A DNA stretch of 64,000 nt from NCBI GenBank assembly GCA_964195425.1, contig CAXMOM010000053.1, positions 3,466-67,465 on the forward strand. Reading direction: 5' to 3'. The notes under the pieces were generated by a model. That model saw only the letters and a program-made list of their open reading frames with translations, had not been told where the DNA came from and did no database searches. Below are positions 9,153-17,817 of the stretch, piece after piece; the first letter of the stretch is position 1, and the number at the start of each line of letters is the position of its first letter. Origin of the DNA: Glaciecola sp964195425 (GTDB taxonomy: Bacteria; Pseudomonadota; Gammaproteobacteria; Enterobacterales; Alteromonadaceae). The position numbers were made by a program, and so were the translations under genes.

Positions 9153-10591
9153 GTTTGCTTATTTTCTTGCCACTGATATTTGGCTCGCTCGCTTGGTTTA
9201 GTGAAAATAAATTCAGCGGTTCAGGCAACTGGATCACGCTGTTTAGTTTAATTGGCTTGTTAATTTTTAGTCTCTACCTTAGCACTAGCGGCACTAGCAG
9301 CCTTAGTTGGGAATGGTTTGCCCGCTTTAATATTCATTTTGCGTTGCTCTACGATGGACTGGCCTTATTGCTGGTGATCCTAACCCTTTCTTTGGCAATT
9401 TTGGCGGTATTAGTTTCCTGGCATGAAATCGAACAAAATCGTGGCTTTTTTCATTTCAATTTGATGTTTAGTGTGGCTGGAATAGTCGGTGTATTTTTAG
9501 CTGATGATCTGTTCTTGTTTTTCTTATTCTGGGAAGTCATGTTGTTGCCCATGACAGCGTTAATTCTTATCTGGGGTCATGAGAAACGCCGCTATGCTGC
9601 TATTAAGTTTTTTATCTTTACTCAGGCAAGCAGCTTGTTGATGTTAGTGGCCATTATTGCCTTAGCCCTTCAGAATCAAAGCCAAACAGGGGAACTCAGT
9701 TTTAACCTTGCTGAATTACAACTGTTAGTGATACCCGATAATATACAATATTGGCTTATGCTGGGTTTCTTTATCGCCTTCGCGGTTAAATTACCCATGG
9801 TGCCTTTGCATAGCTGGTTGCCCGATGCGCATACACAGGCTCCCACTGCCGGTAGCGTTTTGTTGGCGGGAATATTATTAAAAACCGGCGCTTATGGTTT
9901 AATTCGCATTGTATTGCCGCTATTCCCCGAGGCCACCATGGAATTTGCTCCCGTGGCAGTCACCTTAGGCGTTGTCAGTATTATTTATGGGGCCTTAATG
10001 GCTTACAGCCAAACTGACTTTAAACGACTAGTGGCTTATTCGAGTGTAAGCCATATGGGTTTTGTATTGCTTGCACTATTTAGCTGGCATGAAGTTGCCT
10101 TGCAAGGCGCCATCTTAACCATTGTGGCCCATGGCATAAGCAGTGCAGCTCTATTTTCCATGGCCGGCATGATCCAGCATCGTATTCATAGCCGTGAACT
10201 AGAAGAAATGGGCGGCATGTGGGCGAGTGCCCCTAAAATGGCAACAGTAACTTTGATCTTTGTAATGTCAGGTATTGGTATGCCGGGAATGGCTAACTTC
10301 AATGGCGAGTTATTTACTTTGCTTGGCAGCTATCAACAGTTTCCTATGCACACTATAGTCGCGTCCTTAGGCATAATTGGTTCAGCAGTTTATGGCTTAC
10401 ATTTATTTCAGCGAGCCTTTCAGGGGCCAGCTAAAGTGGATATCAAAGACTTACATATGCGCGAATTGGTATTCACCAGCCTTTTAGTCGTGGCCTTACT
10501 CTATTTCGGATTGCAACCGCATGTATTATTGGAGCTCAGTAGTGACACCCTTAGTAGTTTGATGGCAATCGCCAAGGAGTTACGCCCATGA
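9140..10591 (+). CDS. nuoM: NADH-quinone oxidoreductase subunit M (proton pump)
   Basis: Middle antiporter-like subunit of the membrane arm. The conserved FWEVMLLPM glutamate motif and the VKLPMVPLHSWLPDAH lysine motif are present, as is the SVSHMGF segment. Start is placed at ATG 9140 (TTAGGAGG 6 bases upstream), which gives 483 aa; the longer open frame from 9086 is an out-of-frame part of nuoL and lacks a ribosome-binding site. Overlaps nuoL by 13 bases and nuoN by 4. Confidence 0.95.
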   Translation: MVVLSLLIFLPLIFGSLAWFSENKFSGSGNWITLFSLIGLLIFSLYLSTSGTSSLSWEWFARFNIHFALLYDGLALLLVILTLSLAILAVLVSWHEIEQNRGFFHFNLMFSVAGIVGVFLADDLFLFFLFWEVMLLPMTALILIWGHEKRRYAAIKFFIFTQASSLLMLVAIIALALQNQSQTGELSFNLAELQLLVIPDNIQYWLMLGFFIAFAVKLPMVPLHSWLPDAHTQAPTAGSVLLAGILLKTGAYGLIRIVLPLFPEATMEFAPVAVTLGVVSIIYGALMAYSQTDFKRLVAYSSVSHMGFVLLALFSWHEVALQGAILTIVAHGISSAALFSMAGMIQHRIHSRELEEMGGMWASAPKMATVTLIFVMSGIGMPGMANFNGELFTLLGSYQQFPMHTIVASLGIIGSAVYGLHLFQRAFQGPAKVDIKDLHMRELVFTSLLVVALLYFGLQPHVLLELSSDTLSSLMAIAKELRP

Positions 10592-12021
10592 GCATACAAG
10601 ATTTGTGGTTGCTGCTGCCCGTTTTGATTATCAGTGCTGGTATTTTGGCAGTGATGATCCAAGCTAGCTGGAGGCGCAGTCGTTTTATTGCTCTGGGCAT
10701 TAGCCTGGTCACTCTGTTGCTAGCTTTAACGGCATTAATCTACCAATACCCTACGGATGTGAAGACCATCACCATCCTTTTCGAGTACGAACCCATAGGC
10801 GGCTTCTTTAGCTTACTACTATTGCTAGTAGGAATTTCGGTTGCCCTACTACAAGGCCCTTATATGGGGCCGAACTGTAAAGAAGTAGCAGAAGAGTTTT
10901 ATATACTACTGTTGTTATCTTGCCTGGGTGCAATGTTGTTGGTGATGTCTCGTCATGTGGGTAGCGTGATCCTCAGTATTGAATTAATGAGTTTGGCGAT
11001 GTTAGCGATTCTGGCCTATAACCGAGAGCGTAAACTGGCTCTGGAAGGCGCCATGAAGTACTTATTATTGTCTGGTGCGGCCACAAGCGTGTTGCTGATC
11101 GGCTTTGCCTTAATGTATGCCAGCAGTGGACAGCTTATGCTAGTTGATATGTTGCAATCACCCATGGGCCTGATGGCTAAAAGTGGTTTTGTTTTAGTGT
11201 TAGCCGGGCTTGCCTTCAAGTTATCTTTGGTGCCACTACATTTCTGGACACCTGATGTCTATCAGGGGGCGCCCGTTAACTCGACCTTGTTACTGACAAC
11301 TTTGTCTAAAGCGGCAGTCTTTGCCCTATTTATTAAATTAATATTGCATGTCCCTGCTGAATTTGAAGCAGACATGGTACGTATGCTTAGCTGGATGGCG
11401 ATTGCCAGTATGTTATTGGGTAACTGGCTGGCATTACAACAGCAAAGTATCAAGCGCTTGATGGCCTACTCGGCCATCGCTCATATGGGGTACGTGTTAG
11501 TTGCCGCTGTGATTGCCATGAACATAGATCAGAGTTTAGTATTGGAAGGCGTCAGTTATTATTTATTAGCCTATCTGATTGCCTCAATTTTGATATTTGC
11601 AGTACTCACATTGCTATCTAAACTTGATGATCAGCAAGATCTCGATGAGCTACCGCAACTACAAGGCTTGTTTTGGCAACATCCTTGGCTTGCCAGCATT
11701 ATGACCTTAGCCTTCCTATCGCTGGCCGGTATGCCTATAACAATAGGCTTTATTGGTAAATTTTACTTACTGACTCTGGCAATCAAACTCTCTGCGTGGT
11801 GGTTAGTTACGGCCATGTTGGTCGGCAGTGCGGTCGGTCTATACTATTACTTGCGCGTTATTTTCACCCTGTTTGCCCCAGCCAAGAGTGACATACAACA
11901 AACACCGGGGGCTTACGTTAGCAAAATATGGATAGGCATTATTGCGGCAAGCTTACTCATTCTAGGGATCTTGCCCGGTCTGTTGGGGGATCAACTAAGA
12001 AACATATTGGCAATTGGCTAG
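10588..12021 (+). CDS. nuoN: NADH-quinone oxidoreductase subunit N (proton pump), last gene of operon
   Basis: Proximal antiporter-like subunit, 477 aa (E. coli 485). Motifs SIELMSLAMLAIL (glutamate) and FKLSLVPLHFWTPDVYQGAP (lysine) are intact. It starts with an ATGA overlap with nuoM and closes the operon; no accessory gene follows. The complete run E-N with all catalytic residues indicates a functional proton-pumping complex I. Confidence 0.96.
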   Translation: MSIQDLWLLLPVLIISAGILAVMIQASWRRSRFIALGISLVTLLLALTALIYQYPTDVKTITILFEYEPIGGFFSLLLLLVGISVALLQGPYMGPNCKEVAEEFYILLLLSCLGAMLLVMSRHVGSVILSIELMSLAMLAILAYNRERKLALEGAMKYLLLSGAATSVLLIGFALMYASSGQLMLVDMLQSPMGLMAKSGFVLVLAGLAFKLSLVPLHFWTPDVYQGAPVNSTLLLTTLSKAAVFALFIKLILHVPAEFEADMVRMLSWMAIASMLLGNWLALQQQSIKRLMAYSAIAHMGYVLVAAVIAMNIDQSLVLEGVSYYLLAYLIASILIFAVLTLLSKLDDQQDLDELPQLQGLFWQHPWLASIMTLAFLSLAGMPITIGFIGKFYLLTLAIKLSAWWLVTAMLVGSAVGLYYYLRVIFTLFAPAKSDIQQTPGAYVSKIWIGIIAASLLILGILPGLLGDQLRNILAIG

Positions 12022-12034
12022 CGTGTCAAAAAGT

Positions 12035-12065
12035 AAAAAGCGGTTATTGATCGAAATAGCTTTTT
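12035..12065 (+). terminator. Possible Rho-independent terminator after nuoN
   Basis: AAAAAGC at 12035-12041 can pair with GCTTTTT at 12059-12065, with a small internal TATT/AATA helix; the right arm itself supplies the U tract. It lies 13 bases after the nuoN stop. The stem is weak (mainly A-T), so this is tentative. Confidence 0.4.
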
Positions 12066-12138
12066 AGCTTGTATACTTTGATATATCTATTAATGCCAAC
12101 TTACACGATGTGAAAACTTATAATAACTTTTCGCAGGG

Positions 12139-12188
12139 CTCCCCTCCTAAGTGATAGCACAAAGCTTGGAATCCTGTCGAGGACGCCA
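12139..12188 (+). pseudogene. 3'-half relic of tRNA-Arg(CCT)
   Basis: The stretch has canonical tRNA segment lengths: 5-base stem arm, anticodon loop CTCCTAA (44-50 of this line, anticodon CCT), 5-base arm GTGAT, 5-base variable loop AGCAC, T arm AAAGC, T loop TTGGAAT, arm CCTGT, acceptor strand CGAGGAC, discriminator G, and encoded CCA (12186-12188). The anticodon stem has two mismatches and the T stem two, and no matching 5' half (acceptor GTCCTCG, D arm) is present upstream. It therefore cannot be a working tRNA. A 3' tRNA half is what site-specific integrases duplicate at the far end of an inserted element, so this may be an old attachment-site scar at the end of the nuo operon. Confidence 0.6.
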
Positions 12189-12221
12189 CTTTTTCTTTAT
12201 GTAGTTTTATGGGAGATCTTG

Positions 12222-12809
12222 ATGAACGCAGAAGATAAGCAAGACATCTCTTTTATGTCAGAAATGCAAGACGTAACACCTATAGCCAAAATCAATAAAG
12301 TGGCTGTGGCAAACCGCCACATTGAAACCCTTAGCCAACGACTCAAGCGTGAAGCACTTGAAAAACAGATTGCGCTAGATGATAACGGCTTAAGTGTAGA
12401 CAACGTCGTGCCCTTAGATCCTCATGATTTTTTGTCATATAAGCAAGATGGTGTTCAAGAAGGTGTATTTAAAAACCTGCGATTAGGTAAATATCAAATA
12501 GACTCGCGCTTATCACTGCGAGGCGTGAAATTCGACGACGCACGGTTATCGATTTTTAATACTATAACCGATTGTCATCAACGCGGAATACGCACCTTAC
12601 TTGTTGAGCATGGCTTAGGATTACAGTCAAAACCTTTCCCTGGCTTTATGAAAAGTTATGTAAACCGTTGGCTAAGTGAAATGGAAGCGGTTATTGCCTA
12701 CCATACTGCCCTAAAGCAACATGGTGGCTTGGCGTGCGTATACGTACTGCTTAAAAAGCACCCAAACCAAAAGCAAATAAACCGCGAAATACATCAAAAA
12801 CGTCGGTAG
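12222..12809 (+). CDS. smrA: Smr-domain protein (SmrA-like DNA endonuclease family)
   Basis: 195-aa protein whose C-terminal half is an Smr domain: LSLRGVKFDDAR at about residues 96-107, and VEHGLG replacing the family HGxG motif, followed by a long helix and a basic tail. Smr proteins nick branched or structured DNA or act on stalled ribosomes; which applies here is not decided by sequence. The N-terminal ~90 residues are charged and poorly conserved. Start is ATG 12222, six bases after GGGAG; an in-frame TTG at 12219 is less likely. It is a single gene between the tRNA relic and a 326-base gap. Confidence 0.8.
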   Translation: MNAEDKQDISFMSEMQDVTPIAKINKVAVANRHIETLSQRLKREALEKQIALDDNGLSVDNVVPLDPHDFLSYKQDGVQEGVFKNLRLGKYQIDSRLSLRGVKFDDARLSIFNTITDCHQRGIRTLLVEHGLGLQSKPFPGFMKSYVNRWLSEMEAVIAYHTALKQHGGLACVYVLLKKHPNQKQINREIHQKRR

Positions 12810-13135
12810 CTTAATTGTGGTAGATTGCCTGTAGATTGTCATATTCTGTAAGCAGAGTATCGATAAAATAGGAAAATAGTCTTATCGATGTAGTAAAAAA
12901 AACTTTAAGAATCCAATATTGTATTGCTACTTATTGCCAAATGTAACTTACTATATTGACACTCCTCCATAAAAAAAAGCTAACCGTCTGATTTAAAATA
13001 TTTTATTAAAAATATCCTCACAAAACTTCGTAACAAATTTTTACATCATACTTTTTCAAATTAACAACTTTTCTGTATTTTTGTACGACTATAAGTATGC
13101 GACTAATCGCAATAACTTAAATCTCGGAGTTTATA
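12810..13135. other. Intergenic region, AT-rich
   Basis: No ORF of note. A short inverted repeat (ATCGATAA at 12859-12866, TTATCGAT at 12882-12889, loop 15) follows smrA and might act as a weak terminator, though the A run after it does not favour one on the + strand. The rest is AT-rich upstream DNA of the DUF3718 gene, ending in its ribosome-binding site CGGAG just before 13136. Confidence 0.5.
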
Positions 13136-13510
13136 ATGAATATTTCTAAAGCAAAATTACTACTAGTAGCCTTAACACTTACCGCTGCAAATTTAGCAAC
13201 TGCTGGCAACAGTCAAACATACGTGGCACAAAATGATTTAACTGAAAGTAAGATTTGTGTAGCGGCAGCTACTGGTTCAAACTCTCGCATGAACAGCACC
13301 ATTAAACAAATGTTACCCACCAAACTTATGCACACAAAATATACACTAGTTGCGAACAAGCTTAAATGTAACGGCATGAACGTAGCTGATTTCGCAGAAC
13401 AGGCAGGCAATATTGAAGTTGCAAACAAACTAAAGTCATATCGCACTAAGAATGTAAAAATTCAGGATATAGCGGCTATCGATACTAACACTGCGATCAT
13501 TAATGGCTAG
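13136..13510 (+). CDS. Exported DUF3718-type small protein
   Basis: 124-aa protein with a clear Sec signal peptide (MNISKAKLLLVALTLTAANLA, cleavage likely after ATAG or AGNS). The mature part has two cysteines (ICVAAATGS and KLKCNGM) separated by about 45 residues, and a C-terminal FAEQAGN segment, the pattern I associate with DUF3718, a periplasmic family of unknown role in Alteromonadales and Vibrionales. The cysteines may form one disulfide. Single gene convergent with purL, 26 bases apart. Family assignment is by eye. Confidence 0.65.
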   Translation: MNISKAKLLLVALTLTAANLATAGNSQTYVAQNDLTESKICVAAATGSNSRMNSTIKQMLPTKLMHTKYTLVANKLKCNGMNVADFAEQAGNIEVANKLKSYRTKNVKIQDIAAIDTNTAIING

Positions 13511-13536
13511 TAATTGGGCTAATAAGTACTTGGTAA

Positions 13537-16500
13537 TTAGTCAATAAACACCCGCGCATTTCTAAACATGCGCATCCATGGACTGTCCTCCCCCCAACTT
13601 GGGTCGCGCCAAGAGTTAGTTACAGCTCTAAAGACTCGCTCAGGATGGGGCATCATAATAGTGGCACGCCCATCGGTAGAGGTAAGCCCTGTAATACCAT
13701 TGGCTGAACCATTTGGATTGGCTGGATATTGCTCTGTTACTTTGCCATAGTTGTCAATAAAACGCATAGACACTAGGTTTTGTTGCTCTAAGGACGACAA
13801 CTGATCAGCTAATCCAAACTCAGCTTGGCCTTCACCATGGGAAACAGCAATTGGCATACGTGAACCTTGCATGCCATTTAACAATATTGATGGACTCTTT
13901 TGAATTTCAACCATAGCTGCGCGTGCTTCAAAGCGAGCCGATTTGTTTTGTACGAAATGCGCCCAATGTTCGGCACCAGGTATAAGAGATTTTAAATTGG
14001 ATAGCATTTGACAGCCGTTACAAACGCCTAAGCTGAAAGTACTAGTGTTAGCAAAGTACTCAGCAAACATAATGCGCAAATAATCGTTATATAAAACCGA
14101 CTTCGCCCAGCCTTCTCCTGCACCTAGAACATCACCATAAGAGAAGCCTCCGCAGGCCACTAGGCCTTTGTAATCGCTAAGCTGTTTACGCTTAGCGACT
14201 AAATCACTCATATGAACGTCGATAGCATCAAACCCTGCGCGATTGAACGCCGCAGCCATTTCCAGATGCGAGTTAACGCCTTGCTCACGCAAAATCGCTA
14301 TTTTGGGTTTTACACCTTTATTGATATAAGGCGCTGATACATCTTGGTGAACATCAAAGCTTAAGTCGGCGTGCAAACCAGGGTTTTTATTATCCGCTTT
14401 GTTGGCGTGTTCTTGTTGGGCACACTCGGGGTTATCACGCAGCGATTGCATAGCCAGTGTGGTGCTTGCCCATGCTAGTCTGTAATGTGTTCGTGTATTT
14501 TGAAGCACGACCTCATTATTGTGGCTAAAACGAACGCTATCTTGACTATTAACATGCCCTATTTCGTGCACACAGTCGCTTAACGAAAATGCATCAATAA
14601 TTTTTTTCACCGCGCTTAAATCTACAGCGGCAACCTGCATAACAGCGCCTATTTCTTCATTAAACAATATTTTTGCCAAATTACTGTTATGACTGCTTGA
14701 ATCTGCCAGCATTAATCCCGTCAGGTCTATATCAATGCCCGCGTTACCCGCAAACGCCATTTCAACAAGGGTAGTAAACAAACCTCCATCGGAACGGTCA
14801 TGATAGGCCTGAATAAGGTCCTTTTCACCTAAGTGTTGGATAAGTTTGTATAAATTGAGTAAGTCGTTTGCGTTGTCAACATCAGGTACTTCACGACCTA
14901 TAGCGTTGTAAACTTGGGCCAAACAAGAACCGCCCATACGCGCTTTACCTTTGCCTAAATCAATTAACAATAAGCTTGATTCAATATTAACCGTAAGTTC
15001 GGGAGTAAGCGTTTTGCGTACATCTTTTACCGCGCCAAAGCCAGTAATAACCAAAGATAAGGGGGACGTCACAGATTTTTCTTGCGTACCTTCGCTAGTT
15101 TTTTGTGTCCATGCAGTGCGCATAGACATAGAGTCTTTACCAACGGGAATTGCCAAACCTAATGCTGGGCATAATTCTTCACCTATCGCTTTTACCGCTT
15201 CATAAAGCCCAACGTCTTCACCAGGGTGATTTGCTGGAGCCATCCAATTTGCTGAAAGCTTAATACGGTTTATATCACCAATATTAGCAGCCGCGATATT
15301 GGTCAGCGATTCGGCCACGGCCAAACGAGCAGACGCAGCATGATTAAGCAAGGCAACAGGCGTGCGCTCGCCAATGGCCATCGCTTCACCATAATAGGAA
15401 TCGAATGATGCGGTGGTAACGGCAACGTCAGCCACCGGTACTTGCCATGGTCCAACCATTTGGTCGCGCGATACCATTCCAGTTACGCTTCTATCACCAA
15501 TCGTAATCAGAAAGGTTTTGTCGGCAATGGTAGGCAATGCCAGCAAACGGGCTGCTGCATCGGCTAAGTCAATATCTTGAGCGTCAAAACTGTCGCCTTT
15601 AGCCGTTGTGCTGGTAACGTCTCTGTGCATTTTAGGTGGTTTTCCTAACAATACATCAAGCGGCATATCTATGGCCTTATTGCCAAATTTTCTGTCGCTC
15701 ACAGTAAGATGTTGTTCAAGCGTAGCATGTCCGACAACTTTAAATGGGGCGCGCTCGCGCTCGCATATTTCAGTGAATATGCTTAAATTTTCTGGCGCTA
15801 CCGACATAACGTAACGCTCTTGGGATTCATTACACCAAATTTCTAATGGAGACATACCAGATTCATCACAGGGTACTTCTCTTAATTCAAATATGCCGCC
15901 ACGACCGGCATCGTTGACTAACTCGGGAAAGGCATTAGATAATCCCCCGGCCCCAACATCGTGGATAAATTGGATTGGATTGTTGTCGCCTAATTGCCAG
16001 CATCTATCAATAACTTCCTGGCAACGACGTTCCATTTCAGGGTTTTCACGCTGCACTGACGCAAAATCTAAATCTTGGTTGCTTTGGCCTGAAGCAACAG
16101 ATGAAGCCGCACTTCCGCCTAAACCAATATTCATTGCAGGCCCACCTAAGGCGATAAGTTTTGCACCTTTGGTAATCTCGCCTTTTTCAATGTGGCTGCG
16201 TTTTATATTGCCTAATCCACCGGCTAACATAATGGGTTTATGGTAGCCCCTAACCTCAACACCATTGAAACTGTCCACGCTTTGTTCATAGGTACGAAAA
16301 TAGCCCAATATATTGGGGCGTCCAAATTCGTTGTTAAATGCCGCCGCGCCTAGAGGCCCTTGAGTCATTATTTCGAGTGCATCGACTATGCGGCTGGGCT
16401 TTCCATAAGGCTGCTCCCATGGTTGTGCTTGATTAGGTAGGTTTAAGTTAGATACACTAAATCCAACAAGTCCGGCTTTAGGCTTCGAACCTCTGCCTGT

Positions 16501-17466
16501 AGCGCCTTCATCTCTAATTTCGCCGCCCGAGCCGGTTGCGGCCCCTGGAAACGGAGAAATGGCAGTTGGATGGTTGTGGGTTTCGACTTTCATTAAAATA
16601 TCAATAGGCTCGTGATTATAACTATATTGATGAGTAATAGGATCGGCATAAAACCGCCCTGCAGTAAAGCCATCCATCACCGCTGCGTTATCTTTATAGG
16701 CAGATGATACGAACTCAGGCGTAGTTTCAAAGGTATTTTTAATCATTTTAAACAATGATTTTGGCTGCGCTTTGCCATTGATGGTCCAATCTGCATTGAA
16801 TATTTTGTGTCTACAGTGTTCAGAGTTAGCTTGTGCAAACATATATAATTCTACATCGTGAGGATTGCGTCCAAGGGTTTCAAAACTTTCTTTTAAGTAG
16901 TCAATTTCATCTTCTGCTAAGGCAAGACCAAGGGTCTTATTTGCGTCTTCTAAGGCTTTTCGTCCAAGCCCTAAAACGTCTACAGCTTGTAATGGTTTAG
17001 CATCACTTTGCACAAACAAACAAGTAGCGTCCTGTTGGTTTACCAAGACCATTTCCGTCATGCGATCATGAATTTCGCTTTTGATAGTATCGCTATGCGC
17101 GCTTAACTCTTCACCCCAAAACTTATATTCAACTCCGCGCTCAATACGATTTATTGCATGAAGCCCACAGTTATTGGCGATATTGGTCGCTTTACTCGAC
17201 CATGGTGAAATAGTGCCTGCACGCGGGCTAATAACTATGCTTAAGTTCTCACTAATAGTCTGTTGGGAATCTGTCGATTTTGGCCCATACCTTAATAAAC
17301 TAGTAAGGGTTTGATGTTGCTCTTTGGAAAGGTCTTTATTGGTATCAACAAAATGGACATAATGAGCTGAAATATCAGTTATGCTTATGTCCAGTTCCTT
17401 AAGCCGCATAATAAGCTTTTGTTTGTTAAAATCAGACAGCATTGAAGAGCCAAACAAATTGAGCAT
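13537..17466 (-). CDS. purL: Phosphoribosylformylglycinamidine synthase
   Basis: Fourth step of de novo purine synthesis: FGAR + ATP + glutamine to FGAM. 1309 aa, the large single-chain gammaproteobacterial form (E. coli 1295). Order: N-terminal PurS-like domain, linker, two AIRS-like synthetase halves (the HNHPTAISPFPGAATGSGGEIRDE segment is split across the ATP site), then a class I glutamine amidotransferase domain with nucleophile in GVCNGCQML and His/Glu in MPHPERVFR. Start ATG 17464-17466 matches homologue N-termini. Divergent from mltF across 351 bases, as in E. coli relatives. No convincing PurR operator was seen. Confidence 0.97.
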   Translation of the reverse strand: MLNLFGSSMLSDFNKQKLIMRLKELDISITDISAHYVHFVDTNKDLSKEQHQTLTSLLRYGPKSTDSQQTISENLSIVISPRAGTISPWSSKATNIANNCGLHAINRIERGVEYKFWGEELSAHSDTIKSEIHDRMTEMVLVNQQDATCLFVQSDAKPLQAVDVLGLGRKALEDANKTLGLALAEDEIDYLKESFETLGRNPHDVELYMFAQANSEHCRHKIFNADWTINGKAQPKSLFKMIKNTFETTPEFVSSAYKDNAAVMDGFTAGRFYADPITHQYSYNHEPIDILMKVETHNHPTAISPFPGAATGSGGEIRDEGATGRGSKPKAGLVGFSVSNLNLPNQAQPWEQPYGKPSRIVDALEIMTQGPLGAAAFNNEFGRPNILGYFRTYEQSVDSFNGVEVRGYHKPIMLAGGLGNIKRSHIEKGEITKGAKLIALGGPAMNIGLGGSAASSVASGQSNQDLDFASVQRENPEMERRCQEVIDRCWQLGDNNPIQFIHDVGAGGLSNAFPELVNDAGRGGIFELREVPCDESGMSPLEIWCNESQERYVMSVAPENLSIFTEICERERAPFKVVGHATLEQHLTVSDRKFGNKAIDMPLDVLLGKPPKMHRDVTSTTAKGDSFDAQDIDLADAAARLLALPTIADKTFLITIGDRSVTGMVSRDQMVGPWQVPVADVAVTTASFDSYYGEAMAIGERTPVALLNHAASARLAVAESLTNIAAANIGDINRIKLSANWMAPANHPGEDVGLYEAVKAIGEELCPALGLAIPVGKDSMSMRTAWTQKTSEGTQEKSVTSPLSLVITGFGAVKDVRKTLTPELTVNIESSLLLIDLGKGKARMGGSCLAQVYNAIGREVPDVDNANDLLNLYKLIQHLGEKDLIQAYHDRSDGGLFTTLVEMAFAGNAGIDIDLTGLMLADSSSHNSNLAKILFNEEIGAVMQVAAVDLSAVKKIIDAFSLSDCVHEIGHVNSQDSVRFSHNNEVVLQNTRTHYRLAWASTTLAMQSLRDNPECAQQEHANKADNKNPGLHADLSFDVHQDVSAPYINKGVKPKIAILREQGVNSHLEMAAAFNRAGFDAIDVHMSDLVAKRKQLSDYKGLVACGGFSYGDVLGAGEGWAKSVLYNDYLRIMFAEYFANTSTFSLGVCNGCQMLSNLKSLIPGAEHWAHFVQNKSARFEARAAMVEIQKSPSILLNGMQGSRMPIAVSHGEGQAEFGLADQLSSLEQQNLVSMRFIDNYGKVTEQYPANPNGSANGITGLTSTDGRATIMMPHPERVFRAVTNSWRDPSWGEDSPWMRMFRNARVFID

Positions 17467-17817
17467 AGTATTAATCCACCGGGTTAGAATAAACGCAAAG
17501 GTACAGCACGTATTAATGACATTAGCGAGCGAGAATGCTTGCCAATAACACGCATAAAAAGCATGCAGGAGTATAGAGTAAACTAAGTGATTTGATAAGG
17601 CTTTTGGCGGTCCAATTCTATTTTTATATGTTTCTTTTTTTCATCTTTATGTAGATAAACAAGCGAGAATTCGTCATTATCTCGATACAGACACATTTAA
17701 TGTATAAATAAATTAGGGGGGAATTAAGAGCAGCACCGAATAAAAGCGCCCAAAGCACGGATATTAATATTCACCTTCGTATGCATAAAAACGAGTACAT
17801 AAGGCTATCGCTGAATA
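17467..17817. other. Divergent purL-mltF intergenic region
   Basis: Must hold both promoters. A half-site resembling a PurR operator (ACGCAAA, near 17496) is present but its other half is not conserved. No ORF, repeat or RNA gene is apparent. Confidence 0.5.

Noticed and set aside
12859..12889. 8-bp hairpin after smrA as terminator
   Set aside because: A-T rich, 15-base loop and followed by A residues, not U, on the + strand.
17490..17510. PurR-like operator upstream of purL
   Set aside because: Only one half-site (ACGCAAA) matches; the second half is absent.
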